DNA from: Agelas oroides
Lineage: Eukaryota > Porifera > Demospongiae > Agelasida > Agelasidae
DNA length: 64,000 nt
Direction of reading: 5' to 3'
NCBI GenBank assembly: GCA_949130485.1
Contig: OX422184.1
Coordinates: 15,102,405 to 15,166,404, forward strand
The position numbers were made by a program, and so were the translations under genes. Positions 50,301 to 62,300 of the stretch are shown here, in pieces (position 1 is the first letter of the stretch; each line of letters opens with the position of its first letter). The notes beneath the pieces are model-generated. The model saw only the letters and a program-made list of their open reading frames with translations, ran no database searches and was not told where the DNA came from.

Positions 50301-53300
50301 CACGCGTCCATGTCATGTGCCAAGTGTTCCCACCACTTTCTGCTTCTGTTTGTTATACTGAATGCTAATCAAAGAACAAAAAATTCAGGGGAGGCCTGGG
50401 AACAAGTGGGGTAAATTTTTGAAGTATTTCTGGATTGATGAATACAAAATAATAACTGGCATTTGCTTAGGCCTCAATTTAAACAACAAAAACAATCTCT
50501 TAGAGATAGTTTTGAGTGGTACATCTCACTAGGTGGGGGTTTGAATCAGTTGTCCACTGTACCTAAAAATACAGAACAAGAATTAGAAGAAGCCAAAGAA
50601 CACCATACTGTAAGTGGGTAGATACTGCATGTGTGACATAGTCTGGCGCCTAGCTGTCCACACTCCCAGACAGAGAATGCCTGGTGCTTTGATTTGAGTT
50701 TCTCGTCACTAACACTTTTGTCATCTGGAATGTGAGATGAGCAATGAAATTGCAGAGTGCACAATTAAAAGTTTCTACATCATCAAAATGCAAAATAGCC
50801 ACCGGGATTTTATTCCAAGGTTTGCAATTTTTGTGCGGAAGAGAGAACTCTGTGCATCAGTGCTCTGTTCTTTTGGGCTGCAACAAACCTACTTACGAAC
50901 GAACTCGGTTTGTGGGAGGGAAGGATGTTACCAGCAGCTTTAGCTCAAGGCTGACGACTGAAATCAAGAAATTTGCCGCTCCTTTCATTAGTGACTGATG
51001 CTTTGAGAGCTAACTTATTGGAAGTTGCTGACCACTTGAAGTTGAAGGTAAGGCTATACAACAAATTGAGCAGCAAATAGAGAACAGGTCTGATAATTGC
51101 ATCCTTGGCACAATAATTATGCGTTCATCAGACATGTCTTTGTGGCAAAAAATTCACCAGATGTTCTCAGCTGGGGTGCATGGAGGGCTGGACACAAGAC
51201 TAATGCCAACCCTTTTCTTTTGCTACATCTTTATACCCCTCAAATATAGCAAGATCTATGGATGTGTGCCCCACACATGCACCAATTAATTCAGTTACAA
51301 ATGAACTGTGGGCACAACATTTAGTAGTCCTCTGAGTGAGATGTAGTCAAAAATCAGCAAAAAAAAAGTGCCCATGGATACATTACTTTCAAGTTCCATA
51401 AGCTCATGGGTGGGTTTTGGCAATAAAATTAATGTGCCAAAATTTTACTGCAACATTACAGTATATACCATGCAGCTTTGGAGATTAAGGTTGCTAGTTG
51501 TAACTAGATTGTAGATACATTTCCCTTAGCATTAGAAACAAAACGCCACATTCCTTGGATCAGGAGACAGGAATACAAGGCTGAGGTGGTTGCTATGTCT
51601 GGATTCCAATTTCATTCGAACACACAGTGCATACTTTGTAATGAGATTCATTGCTGGCACACATGCATGTAGGCCAGTTTTGTCACTTAGTGATACATGT
51701 GTAGGATGTCTATAGCACAGAGTTAGCTTGATTAAGAATTTGTGAACGGGGAATGAACTACATGGCACGAGGCTGTTTTGATGGGTATTGGGGTGGATAC
51801 TTGCCATGAGCTTCGTCAGAGTTTGACGTGTAAGAGCAGTATCATAGTGTCAACAACCTCTATGGTCTTCCCACCTTTCCGCCACTTGACTGACTCTGGT
51901 TCCTCTTATGGACATAGGTCAGTGGGATCGAGCCATGAAGAGGTGAAAAGCCCACTTTCTAGAAGGGGCCAGTCAGTAGGATGTATTATTTGGTTAATAA
52001 ATAAACTCAAAGTCTTCTGACCTGTTCCTATAGGCTAGTTTCATAGTACAATGCTATACTGTAGATACAACATACTTGTATGCGACGCCATACAACAACA
52101 TCTATTAAAGCATTATACCCAAGGTCATGCTCTAGCTGCCTCTGCTTTGTTTGTAGTTTGTAGGTTTTTTTTTTGCTGCTTGGCAACTTACTGAATTTGT
52201 AAATCTGTGATGAGCCAGACTGCGACAGACGATAGGTGCAGACACTTGATTTCCTAGCATGTCAGCCATGTCTCAGTGTACTTCCTTCTAATACAGGCTT
52301 GGATTTTCTAAAACCAACCCAACAATGAATATCTCATCTCAAGCCTCCAGTTCTCTCAAAGGTTCTCTCACGGGTTGCTTCTTGCCACTCACTCATATAC
52401 TCTGAATGCGGCAAAGGCTGTACTGGTAGCTACGTACATTCAAATTTCTAGCAATACCACAGAAGGACGCCCCGTACCCAGGCATTGCCAAATTACCCTC
52501 CCGCATATATCAGGAGAGTATGCTGCTTTTCTTCCTGGCTCTTCAGATCTAACGTTTGACATTGCACTGGCTGGTATACACTACTCACTGAGAATGTTTA
52601 AACTGCCTGCCAACTGTTAACTGGCCTGCTTCATGCACAGGATGCACTACACAACACACAATGAGCAAGCTGTTTGAACAGAATTGAAATCTGAGTTGTT
52701 TTTTCTTCTTCATGCAAGGCTAACAGCACCCCAAATGGAAAGAAGGCCATCTACAATCACTGAACTGGACAAGTGGACTGGACTGGTGGACTCACACTAT
52801 AAATCGTTGATGTTTCTAATAAGACATACTCACCTATAGGGTTATGTGATGCATCAAATTAACCACCAGACAACCTTCTTCATGCACTGACTGATTTGAT
52901 GCCAACTAATAATTTTTTGAATAACAATAGCCACTCCACAACCTGTGCTTCATTTCCAAAAATTGTCAAAGTAGGGGAGGAGGAGCAAAGTTCCTAGTTA
53001 CAAATTTGAGGGCGCAACACCCAATGTTGTTTTTCCTCAAAGGACAATTTTTAATACTGATATTTGGCAGCCTAGGTGATGCTTGTAAGAAGGAACAAGT
53101 ATTGGACCGGGCATGTGAAGACACACAGTGTTACAGTGTATAGATAATTGAAAAATTTACCAGACTACATACCTCATCTGTAGTCTTAGGAACTAGAGTC
53201 AGGAGGTTGTCTACGCCATAACATATGGGTGGTGAAAGCCATTACACACTGGGTACAAAGACCTTCACTAATACTGTAGGCCTAGTGACTATGTATCGTG

Positions 53301-56300
53301 GTTGCTAGAGAAGGCTGCAGTGTTTTGATGCAACTTCACTGGTGAGTGAGTCTCATTAGAAAGTGTAAAGTGACTTTGGGTACCAGTCCACTAGTCCTTT
53401 CCAGTGATTGTAGATGACCTGGAAGGAAAGTAAAGACTACACAAGTTCAGTGTACATAGTTGCATGACTTGCGTAAACTCTGTACTCAGCATGTTACCAC
53501 AGTGTTTGCCAACTGCACTGAGTGGCTTCACCATCCAGATTTTATAGTCTGGCTTCTGTACATGCTCAGATAAGCTTTTTGAAAATTGTACACCATTTTC
53601 TTATCCCTCCTATGCTAATTCAAAGAATTTGTAAAAACATTCTGTGGGAAACTAGTAAAGTTTATTCAAGTATCAGCATGAATTCTTTTCCAGCACTGTA
53701 TTCATAAAATTTGCACAGTAAGGATAGTCACACAACTGTAGTAACCAAATATTTCGCTAAAATAACAACTTTGTTTTCTCTCAGCTTTGATTTAGTCATG
53801 CAACTGTGTATACTCAACTTGTGTGGCCTTTACTTTCTTCTCTCAGCTTTGATTTAGTCATGCAACTGTGTATACTCAACTTGTGTGGCCTTCTCTCAGC
53901 TTTGATTTAGTCATGTAACTGTGTACACTGAACTTGTGTGGCTTTTCATTTCTTTCCCTTTCCACTTGAGGTGTAATTAGTTCTACCTCGGCATGTTACT
54001 CTTAGGTGGTACAGTTGGTGTACAGGACACTAGATGAGAATGTCAGCAGCACAAGCCAAACCATTACGTGAAATTAGTACATGATGTATTCATTTTTTGC
54101 TGTAAGTGGATATTAAGGCTGCCTTAACATATTTGAGACAGTGTGATACTCATTTTTACTTATCACTAACTATGAAATGCATGCTGGCTAGAGGCCAACA
54201 ATACATGTATGGTCTATGGCATACATAAGCTATGGACAGTACACATGAAGTAATGTATCTTTTCACTTTTGACCCAGTTCAAAACCTGACAGCAGCCGTG
54301 GACACACACAAGCCTTTTCTGACTCTGAAGTGGGATCCACCAGCCAATGCTGAAGATGTGACAGCATATAAAATCCGTTATAAGCCATCTAACCTCCAAT
54401 GGATTTTGCCCTATAATACTGTGAATGCTCCGACAACAAGGCTCATCCTTGCAAGAAAATCTGGCCTTAACTTACCTGTTACATACCACTTTGAAGTCAG
54501 AGCACGAGATGCCGATTGTGAAGGACAATGGAGCAGATTTTCAATGTATAATGGTATGTGTTACTGAAGAATTTATTACAGTAAGAGTGTGCAACTCCCA
54601 TACGGTTTCGATACCCACCATCTGAACAGTTAGAAGTACGTTGGCAATCAGCAGTGAATATGTTTAAGCAGGTACTTAGCATGAACACACATGTGACAGT
54701 CCCGGATAGAAATTGAATATTATTTCATCATGTATTTCAAGCAGATCACCAACTTTGATGCACTATTGCGCTGAGCTTCTGCTAAGGGCAGGGCTCATAC
54801 ACACTTCATAGACATTACATAGTGTGTATGAGCCCTGCCCTTAGTGGAAGCTCATGCAGCACTATAACTGGTGATGTGCTCAAAATACGTGATGGATTAA
54901 TATTCCATTTTTATCGGGGACTGCCACCCATATAGAAATGCCAAGCTTGTTAAGCCATGCAACCACCTTCTCACGAGGTTGTCGTAACCTAGCAACAAGA
55001 TTGTAAAAGGAGGTTGTAACAACCATGTCACTGTGGCTAAATACCTGACACATGCTGTTGGATACCTCACATACGTATGATACCAAGCACATGCTATTAG
55101 ATACCTGGTGTGGTCATGTGGCAGGGTTCTGATGGGTTTGGGTACTTTATTGCTCAAACCAATACGACTGAGATGATTGCACTGCTGAATAGCCTCATTC
55201 CCAGGCCTTCCCCAGCTTCAGTTTTTGATTGCTTGCAGTATGCAAAAATGGAGGGAGAAGACCCTGTAAATCTGCCCACGTGATCCTGGCACAGATGACG
55301 TCACAAGTTCTTGACATATATAGCTACAGACAAGCTAGAGAGACAAGACAAGTTCCAGCTGAGAGACAAGTCCTGCCTCTGGAACATAACTGGGTCTGAA
55401 GCAGAACCGCTAAAGGATAGTTCCACTGCAAGCTTTGCAAATCCAAACGCAACTTCTTTTTCGCTATGTTAGCTAAATTTTGTCACTGTGGATATTTCAC
55501 ACATGTCGTTCGACAACACTTTGGAGCTATTCCTTCTAGCTCGGATATGTTTTGTACGCTTGATGTTGTTCTCTGTGGGCGCTTGTCTCATCTTCGTAGC
55601 TTGTATAGAATGCAAGATCGGTCTTCTCCATAGCATGACTATACATATAAGCATGACAGCATGTGATGCCTGTGCCATGGATCACATAAGATTCACCAGG
55701 CCTTCTCCCTCCGTTTTTGCATACTGCAAGCGATCAAAAACTGGATCCGGGGAAGGCCTGGGAATGAGGCTACACTTGAATGGGCTTAACAAAGCAAGGC
55801 ATGTTGGGGTGTGCCTGAGAGAGCAGTGCCGAGCAGCTTGAAGTGCTGATAATCTGTACAAAAGATGTCAGTCCACCAGTCCACTCCAGGTATGATCAAT
55901 ATCCAGACACATTTTGTGGTGTATAACTAACAATGCCATCTGCATTCATTAAAAACCTGCTGTGAGATGAAAGTGTTACATGTACAAGGTAGTGTTATAT
56001 AACAAAGATACACTCATTCATACTCATGCCACCATGTAAACAGATTTTTGTGTGCCTGTACTAACAATGCAGTAGTTTTCCAAGCTTTCAGACACTTTTA
56101 CAAACAGTCAGATTGTGCTTGCACACATTGCTGCAGTTTGATACAGCTCTGCCCTCACTGCATTCTCCATCCAAATACAAAGAACACCTGCTTGTCCACC
56201 TTTTCAGAAACTGGCAGACAACTGTGATGCAGTTTGGATTCCTCCTTGTCATTTTTTACATTTGGTTGCACTCGCTGACAATACTACAAATCCCCTGTTC

Positions 56301-59300
56301 AATCCGTACTGAACTCTTGCAAACAATTTTCTGTCATGCTGTCTAACAGCTAGTATATCTACACAAATCAAGCCGTTGGTGCAGCCAAAGACTTGTTAGC
56401 ATGCTTGTCACTTCGACTGTTCGAGTTGATAACGCTGATAATGGAACAACTTCTGCGTTAATAAACTGTCATGAATAAAATTACTTCCGCATTCAAAGGG
56501 TTAACTGCCCTGGCTGGAGAAATGGCTTGCATATCTTGAGGGCTACTGCATAGCATGCAAGTCATTAACTTCTGGGACTAGGCTGAATGAAATTTGAAGT
56601 AGTTGAAAACATTCTTGTCGGTATTGTCATAAGATGAAATAAATAATTTATTTTATTTTTTTTGTCATGACGAGAAGGATTTTCATTTAGTCAGCAGTGG
56701 CAAAACCTGTTGGACAGTTATCTCTGCAATCGTGTTCATTGCAATAAGTCAAGCTAGACTGCTCAAGCTAGACTGCTCCAATTAAACGTTGAAAGGATAT
56801 GGAAATCGGTGTCTGAAAATGGGAGTGGACTTGCTATCTATTGTGAAGAGAGTGTTGTTTGTGGCCATCATGTTCATAAGTGAGTGCGGGTCTCTGATGT
56901 TGGTGAGCTGTTTACTGTTGATAAACAGGATAACATCTCACAAGATCGCTATGCTCTCATGGTTAGCAAGGAGGGCACAGTTGTTAGCCACATTCCATAG
57001 TTCTTGAAACTTTACCTCAGACTTTCTAAGGCAATATAATGTCCAAAACGTGTGAATTAACCGGTAGCAGAAAGTGCTCTTTTATCGAAGGGAAAGGGCT
57101 TGTCATTCCGTGCATATATTTCCCCGTACTAACAAACCACTAACTCCAAAGCACTTGCGTAGCTGTGGCAAACTTTCTGTGGCACATACTAACCAGGTAC
57201 TAATTCCGAAGTGTGTAACTGCAGTGATAAGCTAATGTGGGTGCATAAATGCACTCACTAATTTACAATAGCAAAAAAACATATGACAGCTATCAGATGA
57301 GATCGCTGCTCCGCTTAACAATATGCATAATTAGTCTCTAGTTAGCTTTCTTCAATCACTAGGATACAGCCTAAGCTGTAGAACTTTGTTGGACTCAACA
57401 GCACTGCCTGATTGATCAACTGTTTTAAGCTCACTAAATTCAAAATTTATCAATGCATGGCTCACAGTCCGTCACCTGCATGTATGACCTGGTATTGGCC
57501 GAAATGCACCTGCGAATTGGCGACTTCACATAATATCTGGGCCTTTTTAAAAAGGGATATGTGGTTTGTTGATTGTTCATGCATCTTTTAATCTCGATCG
57601 TGCTGCGCTACACGTCAGAATCACGCAACTTACCCGTAAAATTTTCACACAAACACAGTTTAAATTTTTGCATCTTGATGCTCCATGTGAAGTATGCGAA
57701 ATTTTGTAGCATAAGAACATTTCCGACTATATGGTACTCAGTTGCATTCTTCTCAAGAGAGGCTCTGCCATAACACTTAATGTACCTAATCTAGCTCTAC
57801 AAGATTATTACAAGTTACAACAAAATTAAGTGCATAGCACATTCAGCACAGCATACTAGTTGTCAGTGCAAATCATTATTTTTTCTTTCTATAGCTCTTG
57901 CTATTCAGCCAGTCGAAAACCTAACAGCAGTTGTAGATGAACATACACCTTCAATGACTCTGAAGTGGGACCGACCATCCAATGCTGGAGGTGTGACAGC
58001 ATATGATGTTCGCTACCAGCCATCTAACAGTTGGTGGATAACACCATATCACAAGATTACTGTGAAGGCTCCAGCAACAAATGTCCGCATTACAAGAAAG
58101 CCTGGCCTCCATTCACCAGCAGAATATGACTTTGAAGTCAGAGCACGAGATGCTGACTGTGAAGGACAATGGACCAGAGTTTCAAAGTTTATAGGTACAT
58201 GTTGTAGCTAATTAATGTCATCTAGGAGAGAGAGGGGGGGAGAGAAATTGTGTCCAAATATTTCTGTAGCTAATATGCTTGACACTACCATCATTCTCAT
58301 GGTGCAAATATTTCTGTAGCATATAGCAAAAATTGCTTGTGCAAATTATGCTGTACATATATGTGGCAGTTCCGGGTAGAAATCGAACATTATTCCATTG
58401 CGTATTTCGACCGCGTTACTGCGTTCAAAGCACTGTAGCACTGAACTTCCGTTAAGGGCAGGGCTCATATGCACTATGTAAACTTATGACCCCCGCCCTT
58501 AATGGAAGTTTTGCGCTACAGCGCTTCGAAAGTGGTAATATGATCGAAATATGCAACGGTATAATTAATATTCGATTTCTACCTGGGACTGGCACATATG
58601 CAAGCTCTCTTCACATTTGCTATGTACTATAGATAATCATGTCTAATTGCACAATGGTTTATAAAAAGTGGAATTAATGCAGCTTTTCTCTACATGGCTT
58701 CTTCTCTTTACTAAACCTAACAGCTTTGTACATATCTGTACTAACATGGCAGTAACCTGTAATGTGCTGTTCCAATTATGATCTAGCCTCATTCTGAGAT
58801 CTCTGCACAGGTATATGTACTACTTATTATGTTGTTGTGAGTGCTATGGGCCTCAAGCTTTAACTCTTTACCGACCGTAGCGCTTTATTGCAATATTACG
58901 CGGATGACCGTAAAAATCGCGGACGAAGCGGTCAAGACGATGTGTTGTGTACTCCGTTTTATATCTCCAGCTATAAGCGAGCTACAAACTTCTAGTAAAA
59001 AGCAATGGATAGCCTTAGGCTTTGCCTAGCTACGCTGTAGTTTTGAAGCTTACAACTGAAGTACAAGCCTGCAGATAAACGTAAACTTTTCAAACCGGAA
59101 GTCGCCGTCTTCGGTATCTTCTGACACTTGTAACTTTCCTGTTACAGCCCTGTTTCCTTTGGAATCTGCAGCGAGGTTAGAGCTTTCGTTTAGCTATTTG
59201 TAGCTTTTTGTTTCATCTCTGTAGCTTGTTTAGTTCTTGAGATCGGTTTCGATAAAGATCACGACTTCGTCTGCGATAGCATCGCACGGTTCGCTACGTT

Positions 59301-62300
59301 GAACTTCCGGCTCATACGTACGCTATCACACCTCAAGTGGGCCCAATTTAGCTTCCGGTAGGTGTAATGAATACAGTTACGGAAGAAGGAAATCCGTAAT
59401 TCACCGCTATCTTCGGGAAAAGACTTGAAAACGCAGGTATGTATTCATGACGCTAAAACGCGTCATTGGTCATACAGGAGCACTAATTTCATGACGCTAA
59501 AACGCGTCATTGGTCGGTAAAGAGTTAAATCATGAAGTGCCATGCCAAGCTGGTACAAGCAACCACATCATAAGTAGTTTGGCTAGCTAACTTTAACCCA
59601 TTACACCTGATAGCGGCCAAATGTGCCCGTGAAATTTCTTGTCCATTACACCCAATAGCGGCCAAATGCGCCTGCACTTCGCTTCCGCTATTTATCGTGA
59701 TCGCTGCGCCTTTTTGGACTTGGAGTTAGTTATTACGTATAACAGGAAGTCAATCGAAGCATGATTAGCTGCGGTGTCCTATAGGGACTTCCCCTCAAAA
59801 TCGCATTCGAAGTTTGCCCACCAATCGTAGTTGGCCACAGTACAGCTTATATCCACACGCTACTTGTTCTATCGTCTATATACTGTCTAATCATGTCAGC
59901 GACAGTTGAAATGTACCTTCGCTGAAACTGTCTGCTAACTTTTGCCGTGTATTATCGGTCATTTTCAGGTACACAGCGGGTACCTACGTTTCCACCGTTG
60001 TAGCTTCTTCGGACATCACTAGCAGGTCTTCTGACTATGTTCTGAGTAAAGCAGGTTTGTTTTTAACTAAGCTAAGCCTAACTATCATTGCCTGAACTCA
60101 GCTATTTACAAGATATAACGCAATGAATCAACACTGCCAAAAATCGGCATATTTTTATTAGCTTCTCTCGTAACCACGCGATTGATTTCTGCGCATGCGT
60201 GGGGTTAACCGTTTACCTTCATTGCATGCGCATGCACAGAAATTAATCTCATAGCCACGAGACAAGATAGTGAAAAATTGGCGATTTTGCACCATATTGG
60301 TTCATAGTGTTATACCTTGTAAACTAGCTGAGTTCATAGGTTGGTAGTTAAGTTTAGCTCAAACCTGCTTTACTTGTGAAGTAGTCATATAAATTTTCCA
60401 GTGTAGCCTGAATAAGCTACAATGGTTGAAGAGCAGGTACTCTTTATCTGTTCAAAATCACTGGAAATCCCTAGCAAAATTCCAGCGAGGGTGTGTTTTC
60501 ATTGTTGTTTAGATGATTAGAAACAGTTGCACATGAGATACAAACTGTTCTGTGACAATGCTAAGTTCAACATGATCGGCAGGCTAACTTTGAATGTGAA
60601 GTCCCTATGGGTTACCCCAGTTAATTATGCTTCAATCGGTGAGTAGAGTAAGAGAATTGCACCAATCTATGCAGAAAGGCAAGGTGGGAGTACGTACAAA
60701 AGTACTTTGTGCGTCAGAGCAGCTTGGTGCTAAGGTCACTGCAAAGAAGGCATTTGTTTGCTTTTGAAAAGGTTTGTTCAAAGGCCAGTTGACTATTGCT
60801 TTTTATACTGCATTTAGAAAGAGTTGTTTCTGCTTTTACATAGTACCGTAGTGTCCCGTTAACCGATTATACGCGATAGACGCGTATACGCGTCACCATG
60901 GAACAATGCATTATACGCGGTAGACGCGTATACGCGTCACAGCTGCAGTTGAGTTTTATCACAGCCGTAGGCTATTAGCAACAGCTTTGATATCCGGTCT
61001 GTGGTTAGGTTGGGGCCTCCCCTAGTAATATGTGGGGTTTGGTCTAGAAGCCCTCAAGGGGCGGAGCGTAGTGAACGCTGGAAGCCATGATGGTCGTCGA
61101 TCGGCTCGATCGCGAAAGTCGGTTATTAGCCATATTTTCTTCTCAACGCCTGTAAGCAGGGACACAACGCTACCTACGAAGGTGCAGCGGGCCTTAGGCT
61201 TTATACATATCAAAGCAGCTCTGTGATTGCGCCTTGCTGTCAACGGGAAAAGCCAAAGACGCTACTCACAACTATCAACAAGTAAGCGTTCTCCGCAAAG
61301 CGGTACTGTATGCTTCGTAACAACTTACCTATGTACAAATTAACCGCGTAGAACCTTTCTCCATCTGTATTCCTCCGTCTGTAGAGTTTTGTTTCAGATC
61401 TCAGATGCTTAAAATTTTAGATATAAGTTTTTATAATGTTGACCTCACGTGACACCAAAATTACCCGCGTTTGAGGTTAATTGCATTCCAATGAACTTAG
61501 CTTGTAATCGGTTAATACGCCCCCCAATTTTGTACACTACATCCCGCCTAAAGTTGGGGGGGGGCTTATATTCGAGGATGCAATTAGTCTCGACTATAAG
61601 CCCCCCCCCCCCCCCCCCTATGAAATCAATGCCTTTCACTATCAACTAACTATGGCGACGACTTTCAGGATCGAGAGTACTGTTCGCGGACATCTCGTTT
61701 ACAAAGCTGCGTGGTCTCCCTACATCGGAGAAGAGCTGCCAGTTCAACGCGAGGTCAATAACATTCACGACGACTTCGCTGTAGCTGTCCTCAAGAACGG
61801 CAACACTGTCGGTCATGTACCACGGGAAATTTCCAGAGTCTGCTGGTATTTCTTGCACAAGAGTGGCAGCGAGATGACTTGCATCGTCAATGGTGACAGA
61901 AGACGTTCTGAAGTTGATGGGAAAGGACTCGTGGTTCCGTGCGTGTATACTAAGTCTTCAGAGGGAAACAAAAACACCTTGACAGACTGATAAACCTGTT
62001 TGCTAAACTAGCAGCTTAAAACTTGGAACATCTAACCGGCTTTTCTAAAAGCCACAAAACTTACAAAAGAAGTTCACTGACTACTATAGTCTTACTGAAC
62101 GCACTTGCAACGTATAGTAAGCACGTGTAGTTTTGATGTTCCAGAAGACGCTCACGGGGGGGCGTTATAACGAGTCAAACTACCCTGTGCAGGAACTTTG
62201 GCGGAAAAGAGGGGGGGGGGGCGTATTTTCGAAGGGGGCATATTAGCGGGACACTACGGTACTAGTTTTTAAGAAAAGAATATTGTTGGAGCATGTGAGT

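Larger units (their letters stand above)
60841..62264 (+). mobile_element. TIR element carrying a HIRAN-like gene
   Basis: Exact 18-bp inverted ends: TAGTACCGTAGTGTCCCG (60841-60858) and its complement (62247-62264). Inward lie poly-C/poly-G tracts (near 61555-61618 and 62210). It contains a nested TTAA element (60863-61511) and one gene on the plus strand (61652-61990). No transposase is inside, so it depends on another element or is a cargo-bearing relic. Confidence 0.7.

Noticed and set aside
55488-55841. 117-codon plus-strand frame
   Set aside because: It starts inside and runs out of a hAT-like MITE; no domain is visible.
61022-61243. Overlapping frames on both strands in the TTAA family A element, also at 5419-5658 and 6100-6504
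   Set aside because: They recur only because the non-coding element recurs, they overlap in antisense, and no domain is visible.
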